A stretch of 64,000 nucleotides of DNA from Pseudomonadota bacterium. Its GTDB lineage: Bacteria; Desulfobacterota; Binatia; Binatales; Binataceae. The notes beneath the pieces were generated by a model. It saw nothing but the letters and a program-made list of their open reading frames with translations, did no database searches and was not told the DNA's origin. Shown piece after piece: positions 48,650 to 57,842 of this stretch. How positions within the stretch are numbered: position 1 is the stretch's first letter; the number at the start of each line of letters is the position of its first letter. Location: positions 1 to 64,000 of the forward strand of contig JAJPIG010000011.1 of the NCBI GenBank assembly GCA_021324855.1. The letters run 5' to 3'. The translations under genes and the position numbers were made by a program.

Positions 48650-50874
48650 GCGCACCGGTTGCACTTCCCGGCGAGCCCGCGGTCGATCGCGATCTCGCTG
48701 CGGCACACGGCCTTACCGCCGACGAATACGAACGCATCGAGCGCGCGCTCGGGCGCACGCCAACCTATACCGAACTCGGCGTGTTCTCGGTGATGTGGTC
48801 CGAGCACTGCTCATACAAATCCTCGCGGCGGCATCTGCGGATGATGCCTACGCGTGGCGCGCGCGTCGTACAGGGACCGGGCGAGAACGCTGGTGCGATT
48901 GACGTGGGCGACGGATGGCTCGCCGTGTTCAAGATCGAAAGTCATAACCATCCCTCGTTCGTCGAGCCGTACCAGGGCGCCGCCACCGGCGTCGGCGGAA
49001 TTTTGCGCGACATCTTCACGATGGGCGCGCGGCCGATTGCGAGCATGGATTCGCTCAAGTTCGGCTCGTTCGATCATCCGCGCACCCGCTATCTCCTTTC
49101 CGGCGTGGTCGGCGGCATCGGCGGCTACGGTAATTGCGTCGGCGTGCCGACCGTTGCCGGCGAGACGATGTTCGACGCAGCTTACAATGGCAACATCCTG
49201 GTCAACGCCTTCTGCCTGGGATTGGTTCGGCGCGGCGAACTGCTGAGCGCGCGTGCAAGCGGCGTCGGCAATCCTGTCCTTTACGTGGGCTCCGCGACCG
49301 GCCGCGATGGAATCCATGGCGCAAGTCTGCTCGCCTCGGCTGAGTTCGACGCGAGCAGCGAAGCGAAGCGGCCAACCGTGCAGGTCGGCGATCCATTCAC
49401 CGAGAAACTTTTGATCGAAGCCTGCCTGGAAGCGGCGAAGACCGGTGCGATCGTCGCGATCCAGGATATGGGCGCGGCGGGGCTGACCTCGTCGTCGAGC
49501 GAGATGGCCGGGCGCGGCCAACTCGGCATCGAGCTCGATCTCGATCGCGTGCCGCTGCGCGAGCCGGGACTGACGCCCTACGAAATCCTGCTTTCCGAAT
49601 CGCAGGAGCGGATGCTGATTGTCGCCGAGCGCGGCCGCGTACCCCAGTTGGAGCGAATTTTCGCCAAGTGGGATCTGCATGCGGTCGAAATCGGCACGAT
49701 CACGGATGACCGCCGATGGCGCGTGCGCTCCGGCGGCAAGCTCGTCGCCGATATACCAGTCGCCGCGCTCACCGACGATGCGCCGGAATACGACCGTCCT
49801 GCGAAAGCGCCGAGCAAGCCGGCACGCATGATGAATCGTGCAACGCATAAAATACCGAGCCCGCGCCAGGCGCTCCGCGGTCTGCTTGCGAGCCCCAATG
49901 TCGCTTCGAAGCGCTGGATCTTCCGACAGTATGACTCGATCGTGCAGAGCAACACCGTGCTCGGACCGGGCAGCGATGCGGCTGTGCTGCGGATTAAAGG
50001 CACTCAGCGCGGGCTGGCGCTCGCCGTTGACTCGAATCCGCGCGCTTGCGCGATCGATCCCTATCTCGGCGCGATTGCGACTGTGTGCGAGGCGGCGGTC
50101 AACGTCGCTGCCGCAGGCGCGCGACCGGTCGGAATTACGAACTGCCTTAACTATGGAAACCCGGAACGCGAGGAGATCATGTGGCAGTTCGTCCGCGGGG
50201 TGGAGGGAATTCGCGATGCGGCGCTCGCGTTCGATGCGCCGGTCGTAAGCGGGAACGTCAGCTTCTACAACGAGACCGAGGGCCGTGCGATACCACCAAC
50301 GCCGACGATTGCGATAGTCGGCGTGCTCGAGGATTGCCATCGGCGGGTGCCGCAGTTCTTCAGCCATGCCGACGACGCCATTTTGGTCGTCCGCAGCGGT
50401 CGACCGGGATTCGCATCGAGTGAGTATGCGGCGCTGTTCGGCTCCGATGACGCCGAGCTTGCGCCGATCGATCTTCGACGCGAGCGTGCGCTCGTTGATA
50501 CCCTGGTTGATGGAGCGCAACGGGGGTTGATAAGATCGTGTCACGATGTTTCCGACGGGGGTCTTGCCGTCGCGGTAGCCGAGGCGTGCTTCAACCTCGA
50601 AGGCCTGCTTGGCGCCGAACTTACGCTTTCGCCCGGATTTGATTCGGCTATCGATTTGTTTGGAGAAGGACGGTCGACGGTGGTGGTTTCCGCTCCGGCG
50701 GAGAATGCGCCCGGGCTGACCGAGATTTTCAGGGGGGCGGGGCTCGAAATCACCGCCATCGGACGGGTTACGGGAACGGCGCGGCTTCGGATAGGATCGG
50801 TAATCGACGAAGATTTGCGTGAGCTGCAGGAGATCTACGAACGGGCGCTGCCCGAAAGGATCGGCGATCGATGA
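48646..50874 (+). CDS. purL: Phosphoribosylformylglycinamidine synthase subunit PurL, small form
   Basis: A 742-residue PurL of the small Bacillus-like type that needs PurS and PurQ. Typical features are the [16 protein letters not shown] segment, [23 protein letters not shown] and the [15 protein letters not shown] region. The C-terminal half repeats the ATP-binding fold with [15 protein letters not shown]. Overlaps on both sides (ATGA with purQ and with purF) indicate tight translational coupling of purS-Q-L-F. Confidence 0.97.
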
Positions 50875-52409
50875 CGCTTGAAGTTGAGCTTTCGGCCGAA
50901 GAGGCGAAACTCGACGATCTGCACGAGGAGTGTGGGGTTTTCGGCGTCTACGGCCATCCCGAAGCAGCCAACCTTGCGTATCTCGGACTCTACGCGCTGC
51001 AACATCGCGGGCAGGAATCGGCCGGCATCGTCTCTTCCAACGGCAAGTCGCTCACCTCGCATCGCGGGATGGGACTGGTCGCAGACATTTTCGATGCCGA
51101 GGTAATCGGCCGGCTCGAGGGCACTAGCGCCATCGGGCACAACCGCTACTCGACGACCGGCTCGACTTCGATTCGCAATTGCCAGCCGCTGGTGGTCGAG
51201 TATGCGCATGGCGGACTTGCTCTGGCGCACAACGGTAATCTCGTCAATTTCGAAGACTTGCGCCGCCGGCTCGAGCAGGCCGGTTCGATTTTTCAGTCGT
51301 CTTCGGACAGCGAAATCATCATCCATCTGATCGCGAACTCGCGCGCGGCCACCTTGCCGGAGCGCGTCGCCGATGCGCTCGGGCAGGTGCGCGGCGCTTA
51401 CTCCCTTGTCCTGCTTACCGAGAACACATTGATCGCGGTGCGCGATCCGCAAGGCTTCCGGCCGCTCGTGGTCGGCAGACTCAACGGCGCGACGATCGTC
51501 GCCTCCGAGACCTGCGCGCTTGATCTGGTTCGCGCCGAGTACGTGCGTGAAATTGAACCGGGCGAGATGCTGGTTATTGGCGAGGACGGGATTCGAACGA
51601 TGCGTCCGTTCCCGGCGATGCCCGCGCGGCGCTGTATTTTCGAATATGTCTATTTTTCGCGGCCTGACAGCCTGCTGTTCGGCCGCAACGTTTACCAGGT
51701 GCGCAAGCAGCAGGGACGAGCGCTGGCCCGCGAATGCCCCGCCGACGCCGACATTGTCGTACCGGTGCCCGACTCGGGCAACGCCGCCGCGCTCGGGTTC
51801 GCCGAGGAATCGAAGCTGCCCTTCGAGATGGCGCTGGTGCGAAGCCATTACATAGGCCGCACCTTCATCGAGCCGCGGCAATCGATTCGCCATTTCGGCG
51901 TGAAGATCAAGTTCAATCCCGTCGTCGAGTTGCTGCGCGGAAAGCGCGTGGTGCTGGTCGAAGATTCTCTGGTGCGCGGCACGACGCTGCGCAAGGTCAT
52001 CCCGATGCTGCGGCAGGCAGGCGCGCGCGAGGTTCATATGCGCATCGCGGCGCCGCCGACCACTCGCTCATGCTTTTATGGAATCGACACGCCCACTCAG
52101 GAGGAACTGCTCGCCTCCGACCACTCGATTGAAGAAATTCGCCGCTGGATCACCGCCGATTCGCTCGGCTATCTGAGTTGGGACGGGCTCTACTCGTTCC
52201 AGGGCGAGGAGCGCGAGGGTTTTTGCGATGCTTGCTTCACCGGGCGCTACCCGGTTGAGATTCCAAAGAGCCACACGCCGCATCAGATGACGCTGTTCGA
52301 ACGGCCCGCGACGAATCATAACGGCGAACGCGCCGGGATAATCCGTCCGGCTGAGAATAGTGACGGCGCATCACGACGCGAGAGCGCAGTCCGCCTCGTT
52401 CACACTTAG
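50871..52409 (+). CDS. purF: Amidophosphoribosyltransferase, Fe-S type
   Basis: A 512-residue first enzyme of purine synthesis. The N-terminal nucleophile Cys is residue 21, after a 20-residue propeptide ending [14 protein letters not shown] and [11 protein letters not shown] follow. The PRPP-binding motif is [15 protein letters not shown]. Cysteines C255, C401, C452 and C455 sit where the B. subtilis enzyme binds its [4Fe-4S] cluster, so this is the iron-sulfur, propeptide-processed class. Last gene of the overlapping pur run. Confidence 0.96.
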   Translation: MTLEVELSAEEAKLDDLHEECGVFGVYGHPEAANLAYLGLYALQHRGQESAGIVSSNGKSLTSHRGMGLVADIFDAEVIGRLEGTSAIGHNRYSTTGSTSIRNCQPLVVEYAHGGLALAHNGNLVNFEDLRRRLEQAGSIFQSSSDSEIIIHLIANSRAATLPERVADALGQVRGAYSLVLLTENTLIAVRDPQGFRPLVVGRLNGATIVASETCALDLVRAEYVREIEPGEMLVIGEDGIRTMRPFPAMPARRCIFEYVYFSRPDSLLFGRNVYQVRKQQGRALARECPADADIVVPVPDSGNAAALGFAEESKLPFEMALVRSHYIGRTFIEPRQSIRHFGVKIKFNPVVELLRGKRVVLVEDSLVRGTTLRKVIPMLRQAGAREVHMRIAAPPTTRSCFYGIDTPTQEELLASDHSIEEIRRWITADSLGYLSWDGLYSFQGEEREGFCDACFTGRYPVEIPKSHTPHQMTLFERPATNHNGERAGIIRPAENSDGASRRESAVRLVHT

Positions 52410-52567
52410 CTCGACTTCCATCGCCGCAACCGGGAGTTCCCGACGGACAACGAGGACCCATGGCGGGAGGGGCGAGGTTTTCGCAAAAGTCCACTCTTGC
52501 GTAGCAGGTCATGCTTGAGCGAATCTCACGATTCGGAATGCAAAGCTATCCGAGGAGAGACATCGAT

Positions 52568-52852
52568 ATGAATAAAACCCTGATTTCGGGTGCGATTCTC
52601 GCCGGTGCGGTCGCGCTGGCTTTCGCCGCCACGGGCGCGCAGGCGCAGGGCTCCGGCTCTGGCAGTTCGACGGGCGGTGCGCAAACCGCCAAGGTCAAAT
52701 GCATTGGCGGTAACGATTGCTCGGGCAAGAGTGCGTGCAAGACTGCCAGCAGCCCGGGCCCCGGTCAGAACTCGTGCAAGGGGCAGGGATTCGTAATGAC
52801 CTCGTCCGACAAGGAATGCAAGGACAAGGGCGGCAAGCCCCAAAGCTCATAG
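52568..52852 (+). CDS. Bufferin-like RiPP precursor: secreted Cys-rich small protein
   Basis: A 94-residue protein from ATG 52568, set by GAGGAGAG (52552-52559) eight bases upstream. A signal peptide (hydrophobic to about residue 24) ends ATGAQA, then a Gly/Ser spacer. The mature part has five Cys: C45 (VKCIGG), C51 (NDCSGK), C57 (SACKTA), C70 (NSCKGQGF) and C84 (KECKDKGG). This Cys/Lys/Gly pattern resembles the BufA/HvfA precursors modified by DUF692 (MNIO) enzymes, and such an enzyme is encoded four bases downstream. The EGKCG core of several known precursors is not seen. Likely role: periplasmic copper binding or stress protection, by analogy only. Confidence 0.8.
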   Translation: MNKTLISGAILAGAVALAFAATGAQAQGSGSGSSTGGAQTAKVKCIGGNDCSGKSACKTASSPGPGQNSCKGQGFVMTSSDKECKDKGGKPQSS

Positions 52853-52856
52853 CACG

Positions 52857-53765
52857 ATGATGCGGGATGGCGCTGGATCGAATGCCGGCGCCGCTCCCGG
52901 CCTTGAAACATCGATGGTTGGTTCAGATTTTCCAGCGCTCGGCTATGGCGTTGGTCTCCGCCGGCCGCACTACTCGCAGGTCATCGAGGCGCGTCCGCGT
53001 GTCGATTGGTTTGAAATCATCTCAGAGAATTTCATGGTCGATGGCGGGCGACCGCTCGAAGTGCTCGAAGCGGTGCGCCGCGATTATCCGATTGTGATGC
53101 ATGGCGTGGCGCTGTCGATCGGATCGTGCGACCCGCTGAATCGTGATTATCTCGTGAGGTTGCGTGAGCTCGCGCGCCGCTTCGAGCCGGCCATGATCTC
53201 CGACCATCTTTGCTGGAGCGGCATCGGCGGACATAACCTCCATGATCTCGTACCGCTGCCGTTTACCGACGAAGCGCTCCACCACGTCGTCGATCGCGTC
53301 CGCACCGTCCAGATGATGCTCGGACGTCCGATCCTCCTCGAGAACATTTCGAGCTACCTGACCTATCGCGCCTCGACGATTCCGGAATGGGAATTCCTCG
53401 GCGCCGTCGCCGATCAGGCCGATTGCGGGATTCTGCTCGACATCAACAATATCCATGTAACGGCGTTCAACCAGGGCTTCGATCCGATCCGTTACATCGA
53501 CGCGATTCCCGCCCGCCGTGTCGCGCAATTCCATCTCGCCGGCTATAGCGATCACGGCGACTACCTGCTCGACACGCACGATCATCCGGTGAGCGCCGCG
53601 GTGTGGAAGCTTTACGAGCATGCGGTCCGGCGGATTGGTCCGGTTACAACGCTGATCGAATGGGACGACCGAATCCCAGCGTTCGAAACGCTCATCGCCA
53701 GCGCCGACGAGGCCCGCTCGCGAGCCTCCGCCACACTGGCCGCCGGGCGCATCGCAGCCCTGTGA
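52857..53765 (+). CDS. DUF692 multinuclear non-heme iron oxidase (MNIO, BufB/MbnB-like)
   Basis: A 302-residue TIM-barrel enzyme of the DUF692/MNIO family, which oxidatively rearranges cysteines in RiPP precursors. Metal-site segments are all present: DWFEIISENFM, IVMHGVALSIGS, MISDHLCWSG, HDLVPLPFTDEAL, ILLENISSYLTY, ILLDINNIHVTA, FHLAGYSDHGDY, DTHDHPV and TLIEWDDRIP. It starts at ATG 52857 (ATG 52914 is an alternative), four bases after the precursor gene. The partner protein usually needed to present the precursor (MbnC/BufC/HvfC type) is not encoded next to it; the following genes are VOC and GNAT proteins. Confidence 0.9.
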   Translation: MMRDGAGSNAGAAPGLETSMVGSDFPALGYGVGLRRPHYSQVIEARPRVDWFEIISENFMVDGGRPLEVLEAVRRDYPIVMHGVALSIGSCDPLNRDYLVRLRELARRFEPAMISDHLCWSGIGGHNLHDLVPLPFTDEALHHVVDRVRTVQMMLGRPILLENISSYLTYRASTIPEWEFLGAVADQADCGILLDINNIHVTAFNQGFDPIRYIDAIPARRVAQFHLAGYSDHGDYLLDTHDHPVSAAVWKLYEHAVRRIGPVTTLIEWDDRIPAFETLIASADEARSRASATLAAGRIAAL

Positions 53766-53844
53766 CTCGGCCCCGGGTTTGATGTAGAAGTTAGGAACGG
53801 ATGCCGGTGACGCCGGCAAAACCGCTGTCCGAGGAGCAAGTTCG

Positions 53845-54342
53845 ATGATTCGTCCCCATCGTCTCGGTCACGTTGTGATCAAGGTTCGCAACTTGGAGCG
53901 CTCCAGGAAATTTTACACCGAGGTGCTGGGCCTTGAGTTCATGGGCGAGGTGCCAGAGTTCAAGATCGCGTTTTTCGCCGCTAATCGCAACGATCATCAC
54001 GAGCTCGCGCTGCTCGAAGTGGGCCCTGATGCTGACGGCGGCAAATTCGAGCAGGTCGGTCTGCTGCATTTCGCGTTTCGGATGAGAAGCTACGACGAGC
54101 TGCGCGAAGCTTATCGCGAGTTGAAGGCGCGCAACGTCGAAGTAGTTGCCACGACCGATCATGGCGTGGCGCGCGGCGTCTACTTCAAGGACCCCGACGG
54201 CAACGAGTTGGAGCTGTACGTCGATGGCGACCCGATTGAGTTCGGCAAATGGAAGAATCCCTACGCTGGCGTGCAGAAACTCGATTTCGCGCAAGATTCG
54301 CCGGGCCTGATGGATTCCGTCCCGACCGTGCCCGGCAAGTAA
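53845..54342 (+). CDS. VOC-family (glyoxalase/extradiol dioxygenase-like) protein
   Basis: A 165-residue protein with two beta-alpha-beta-beta-beta modules of the vicinal oxygen chelate fold. Likely metal ligands are His in RLGHVVIKV, His in GLLHFAFRM and Glu in GNELELYVDG. The pattern VRNLERSRKFYTEVLGLEF is the common N-terminal module. GAGGAGC eight bases before ATG 53845 supports the start. It resembles type I extradiol dioxygenases and glyoxalase-like proteins; the substrate cannot be assigned. Same strand as the MNIO pair, 79 bases downstream. Confidence 0.85.
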   Translation: MIRPHRLGHVVIKVRNLERSRKFYTEVLGLEFMGEVPEFKIAFFAANRNDHHELALLEVGPDADGGKFEQVGLLHFAFRMRSYDELREAYRELKARNVEVVATTDHGVARGVYFKDPDGNELELYVDGDPIEFGKWKNPYAGVQKLDFAQDSPGLMDSVPTVPGK

Positions 54343-54420
54343 TCCAGCGCCGTGAGCTGGGCCGTTATGTCACGCGGCCGGCACTCGACCGTCGCCAGCG
54401 AGCCGGCCGGATCTCCCCGC

Positions 54421-55515
54421 ATGAGCATCAGCGTTCAATGGGTAACCAGCCGCGAGGGTCACGAAGAGTTTGCGCGCCTTCCTTATCAGATTTACGGCGA
54501 GCGCGATGCGTGGTGGCCGCCTGACATTCATAACGAGATCGCGCTGCTGGCAGGACGAAGCCCGCTCTCCGGCCATCTGAATCTGGCCCCGATCTCCGCT
54601 TACAACGACAAGCGCCTGGTGGCGCGCGTCACTGCGGTTATTAACCATCGCTATATCGAGCACTGGAAAGAGCCGCTCGGCCAGCTCATCCATTTCGAGG
54701 CGCTGCCGGGCCAGCATGAAGCCGTCACAGCGATGCTCGAGCGGGCAATGGAATGGCTTCGCGAACGCGGGATGAAAGCGGCGCGCAGCGGCTTCGCGGC
54801 GTTTCTCGATTATCCATATGCGATCGACAATTACGGCAGCCTGCCATCGTTTCTGCTGCGCGGGAATCCTGATTACTACCACAGCTATTTCAAGAACGCG
54901 GGCTTCGCGACCGAGAAAGGACAAAGCGATTACACGGCAGCGTTGACGACCGAGCGGATCGAACGTTATCGCAGGATGATCGAAGCTACCGCCGCGGCTA
55001 AAGTCGTGATCAAAAGCTGGCGCGAGTACGGCTTCCTCGCCGCGATCGATACCTGGACCGACGTCACCAACGCCTCCTTTGCGCGCCATTGGGGATGGAA
55101 CCCGGTGAGCCGCGAAGAGGTGCGTCCGATGATGGCGTCGCTGTGGGATTCTCCGGTTGCCGATCTCTCCATGATTGCCATGGCCGACGGCGAGCCGGTC
55201 GGCACCGTCTTTTCCGTACCTGATCTCAGCTACCTGCTCGCCCGCGTGCGCCAGGGGGTGAAGCTCAGCCCCGAGCGCGGCGGCGGCACGCGCGGCGCGC
55301 TCATCAACATCGGCGTGATCGATCGGATGCGGGGGCGCGGCGTGGCGTGCGCCATGGCTGCGCGGTCATTTCTCACCATGGCGCAGCAGGGAATGCGCTA
55401 CGCGGGCTACACGCTCGTGCACGACGACAATTGGGCGTCGCGGCGAACGGCCGAGGCGCTGGGCGCGCGCGTGACTGCGAACTTCGTCACCTACCGAAAG
55501 GATTTCGATTCGTAG
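54421..55515 (+). CDS. GNAT-type acyltransferase superfamily protein (YghO-like)
   Basis: About 364 residues from ATG 54421; an in-frame GTG 54352 would add 23. The N-terminal half has the pattern DAWWPPDIHNEIALL and a later VARVTAVINHRYIEHW, and the C-terminal half has a GNAT-like segment NIGVIDRMRGRGVACAMAARSF. This resembles the E. coli YghO type of large GNAT-fold protein. Acyl donor and acceptor are unknown. Its 3' end overlaps the 3' end of the convergent thioesterase gene by 29 bases. Confidence 0.72.
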   Translation: MSISVQWVTSREGHEEFARLPYQIYGERDAWWPPDIHNEIALLAGRSPLSGHLNLAPISAYNDKRLVARVTAVINHRYIEHWKEPLGQLIHFEALPGQHEAVTAMLERAMEWLRERGMKAARSGFAAFLDYPYAIDNYGSLPSFLLRGNPDYYHSYFKNAGFATEKGQSDYTAALTTERIERYRRMIEATAAAKVVIKSWREYGFLAAIDTWTDVTNASFARHWGWNPVSREEVRPMMASLWDSPVADLSMIAMADGEPVGTVFSVPDLSYLLARVRQGVKLSPERGGGTRGALINIGVIDRMRGRGVACAMAARSFLTMAQQGMRYAGYTLVHDDNWASRRTAEALGARVTANFVTYRKDFDS

Positions 55516-55918
55516 CGCCGCCCGCGTCGAGCACCATCTGGGTCTGTGTCACCATCGCGAGTAATTGTCCCTCGGGCGACGTGATGCGCGTCTGCCACAC
55601 CATCGTGCGGCGCCCGCGGTGAAGCGGAATGCATTCGCCGATGATTTTGCTTCCGATCGTCGCCGGTGCGAAAAAGTTAGTCTTCGATTCCAGGGTCGTG
55701 GTGCTTTTGCCCTCGGGCAGATTGACGACTGTTGCCTGCGCGCCCAGGGTGTCCGCAAACGCCATCATCGCGCCGCCGTGAAGCACCGCTGGGGTCGTGC
55801 AGAACTCCGTGCGCACTTCCATTTCACCGACCACGCGATCGGGTTCGATGCTGACATAACGGATGCCGAGTGTTTCCGCGAATGGCATTCGCAGCTTCGG
55901 GTGCTCCGCTCGATCGCT
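55487..55918 (-). CDS. PaaI-type hotdog thioesterase
   Basis: A 143-residue hotdog-fold protein from GTG 55918, supported by TGAGGA seven bases upstream on its strand; a longer frame back to 55999 would overlap the next gene. The core is VLHGGAMMAFADTLGAQATV, the PaaI/HGG signature with an Asp in the catalytic helix, followed by TTLESKTNFFAPATIG. Members hydrolyse acyl- or aryl-CoA thioesters. Probably cotranscribed with the upstream FAH-family gene. Confidence 0.85.
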   Translation of the reverse strand, partial: SDRAEHPKLRMPFAETLGIRYVSIEPDRVVGEMEVRTEFCTTPAVLHGGAMMAFADTLGAQATVVNLPEGKSTTTLESKTNFFAPATIGSKIIGECIPLHRGRRTMVWQTRITSPEGQLLAMVTQTQMVLDAGGATNRNPFGR

Positions 55919-55943
55919 CACGGCTTGGTCCTCAGTTGACGAA

Positions 55944-56399
55944 TCAACCTGCCGCGACGGAATTGCGCAACGTGCCGATGCCGTCGACGGTGATCGCAAC
56001 CTCGTCCCCCGGCTTCATGAAGATCGGCAGCTTGCGGCCCATCCCGACTCCCGGCGGCGATCCGGTGCTCATCACGTCGCTAGGCTCGAAGTAGTTCGCG
56101 CCGGTGCAGATAACGAACGGACGCTCGGGCACTGGCGCCATCAGGCGGACCAGCGAAGCCGGGGTCACAACCTTGCGCTGAGCGATGCTCGAATCGTTGC
56201 GCACGCGGTCGACGATCTTTGCAGTGGCGGCGAGCGCTTCGGGCGCAAGCACCTCCGCAATCGAGGCGGACGGCGTTTCACCGGTGTCGGCAAACGCGGA
56301 CCTCAAATCGATGACGAAATCCTTGCCATCGGCATTGAACATCGCGCCGGGACGGCGGCCGCCCGAATCGGTCTCGGTCTCGAATACAACTAGTTTCAT
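55944..56399 (-). CDS. FAH-family hydrolase with in-frame internal deletion, probably non-functional
   Basis: A 151-residue open frame from ATG 56399. It begins like a fumarylacetoacetate hydrolase-family protein (MKLVVFETE, VIDLRSAFAD, then LMAPVPERPFVICTGANYFEP). It then jumps directly to the family's C-terminal end (SDVMSTGSPPGVGMGRKLP, FMKPGDEVAITVDGIGTLRN). The roughly 120-150 residues between, which hold the metal-binding acids and catalytic core, are missing without a frameshift, near bases 56080-56092. It is either a decayed gene, a genuine small derivative, or an assembly deletion. Family members are normally near 280 residues. Confidence 0.75.
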   Translation of the reverse strand: MKLVVFETETDSGGRRPGAMFNADGKDFVIDLRSAFADTGETPSASIAEVLAPEALAATAKIVDRVRNDSSIAQRKVVTPASLVRLMAPVPERPFVICTGANYFEPSDVMSTGSPPGVGMGRKLPIFMKPGDEVAITVDGIGTLRNSVAAG

Positions 56400-56669
56400 G
56401 AATGCCTCAAGTTCTGAAGATGGCACAGCTTTAACATCGTCGTCCCGCGAAGGCTATCGAAGACTTGATCCGAACCCCATTCCAGGCGGCGGTTCAGGGC
56501 CCGCAAGGTAACGACCGACAGGCAAGATAATGCGAGATTAAGGATCTTTTCCGAAGCAGATCTCAAGGTGGCCGTCCCTTCTTCGCCTTGAGCCACCTGC
56601 TCTTCGATGTTAGGCTCTATTCTTTGCTCCTTGCTCCCGAGAGGGGGCTTAATCCACAAGGAGGTCGCT

Positions 56670-57170
56670 GTGCGTCGTTACGAGACGGTTTTCATCCTGC
56701 GCCCGGATTTGGGCGAACCACAGACCAAAGAAACCATCCGACGGTTCGAGGGTTTGGTCGGCACGAACGGTGGCGAAATTGTCGACACCGAGGAATGGGG
56801 TGCGCGCGAACTCGCCTACCCGATCCGCGGCGAGCGTCGGGGGTATTATGTCCGCCTCGATTATGTGGCGCCCGAGGCGGCGACTCACGAAGTCGAGCGC
56901 AACCTGAAACTTACCGATGGCGTGCTGCGCTATCTGTCGGTCCTGGTTGATCCAGACACCGACGCTCCCAAAGCGCGCGCCGAGGTCGAGGCGAACCGCC
57001 GGCGAATCGCGCAGCATAAGGCTGCGGCCGAGGCCCGCGCCGCCGAAGCGCGCAGCGAGACAGTCGGACCGCCAGAGGCCGAAGCGGTGCCCGATGCTCC
57101 GCCGGAGATTACGACGGAAGCGGCGGCGACCGAACCCACGACATCCGGAAGTGAAGGGCAATCGAACTGA
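56670..57170 (+). CDS. rpsF: Small ribosomal subunit protein S6
   Basis: A 166-residue S6. The start GTG 56670 follows AAGGAGG (56658-56664) by five bases and gives the family N terminus RRYETVFILRPDL; the longer frame from 56607 is not used. EEWGARELAYPIRGERRGYYV and the final strand LSVLVDP complete the ferredoxin-like fold by about residue 98. A long Ala/Glu-rich, acidic tail of about 65 residues follows. It begins the rpsF-priB-rpsR-DUF2232-rplI operon and overlaps priB by 20 bases. Confidence 0.95.
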   Translation: MRRYETVFILRPDLGEPQTKETIRRFEGLVGTNGGEIVDTEEWGARELAYPIRGERRGYYVRLDYVAPEAATHEVERNLKLTDGVLRYLSVLVDPDTDAPKARAEVEANRRRIAQHKAAAEARAAEARSETVGPPEAEAVPDAPPEITTEAAATEPTTSGSEGQSN

Positions 57171-57465
57171 GTTATGGGGCCGGATCGTCGGACCTGCGGA
57201 GCTTCGAAGCACACCCAGCGGCATCGCGGTCCTGCGGATTGCCGTGGACTGCGGCGCCGACGGCGATCAACTTGTATTGACGGCGGTGATCACTGGAGGA
57301 CGCGCACGCGAGGCATCCAAGCTTCTCAAACCGGGCCTGCAAGTTCGGGTCGCGGGACAGATGAGGAGCACTGCACGCGGAAAGGCTACCGTCGAAAGGC
57401 CCAGAATCGAGTTGGTGGCTGAGACCTTTGAGCTGCTCGAATCTCCGGTCGAGCGAGACGATTGA
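57151..57465 (+). CDS. priB: PriB-like primosomal protein (OB fold)
   Basis: A 104-residue single-domain OB-fold protein from GTG 57151, inside the rpsF end. The sequence ELWGRIVGPAELRSTPSGIAV, LRIAVDCG, ITGGRAREASKLLKPGLQVRVAGQ fits primosomal replication protein N. The position between rpsF and rpsR is where gamma- and betaproteobacteria carry priB. It would bind single-stranded DNA in replication restart. A small SSB-like role cannot be excluded. It is easily missed because its frame continues upstream through rpsF. Confidence 0.75.
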   Translation: MKGNRTELWGRIVGPAELRSTPSGIAVLRIAVDCGADGDQLVLTAVITGGRAREASKLLKPGLQVRVAGQMRSTARGKATVERPRIELVAETFELLESPVERDD

Positions 57466-57485
57466 ACCATTACCAGGTGTAAGCA

Positions 57486-57833
57486 ATGGCAGAGGAAGAA
57501 CGGACTGATATTACCGCCGAGCGGCCCCGCGGCGACCGCCCTGGGCGGCCAGGACCACGCGGAGGCGGCGACAGCGACCTCCAGATGGAGGGGCGCGAGC
57601 GCGGACGGCGGCGGCCCGGCGGGCGGCGCAAGGTATGCCGATTCTGCGCCGACAAAACGCTGAAGGTCGACTACAAGGACGTGCGCACGTTGCAGAGCTT
57701 CGTCACCGAAGGTGGCAAGATCGTTCCGAGCCGCACCTCGGGCAACTGTGCACGTCATCAGCGGCGGCTCGCGGTCGCTATCAAGCGTGCGCGGATTCTT
57801 GCGCTGCTGCCGTTTTCGACCCTCGGAGTCTGA
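57486..57833 (+). CDS. rpsR: Small ribosomal subunit protein S18
   Basis: A 115-residue S18. The core starts near residue 49 (KVCRFCADK) and includes [42 protein letters not shown] and ALLPFS. The three cysteines suggest the zinc-type S18. An N-terminal extension of about 45 residues is basic and Gly/Pro/Arg-rich ([14 protein letters not shown]), opposite in charge to the acidic S6 tail. The start ATG 57486 lies 20 bases after priB. Confidence 0.95.
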   Translation: MAEEERTDITAERPRGDRPGRPGPRGGGDSDLQMEGRERGRRRPGGRRKVCRFCADKTLKVDYKDVRTLQSFVTEGGKIVPSRTSGNCARHQRRLAVAIKRARILALLPFSTLGV

Positions 57834-57842
57834 TCGGAGCGT

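Noticed and set aside
48811-50544. Reverse-strand open frame of 577 codons over purL
   Set aside because: Antisense to conserved purL with no domain and no ribosome binding site.
54352-54420. N-terminal extension of the GNAT-type gene from GTG 54352
   Set aside because: The extra 23 residues are low-complexity and the conserved domain starts right after ATG 54421.
56396-56659. 87-codon reverse frame upstream of the FAH-family gene
   Set aside because: Overlaps the FAH start and has no recognisable features; judged a shadow.
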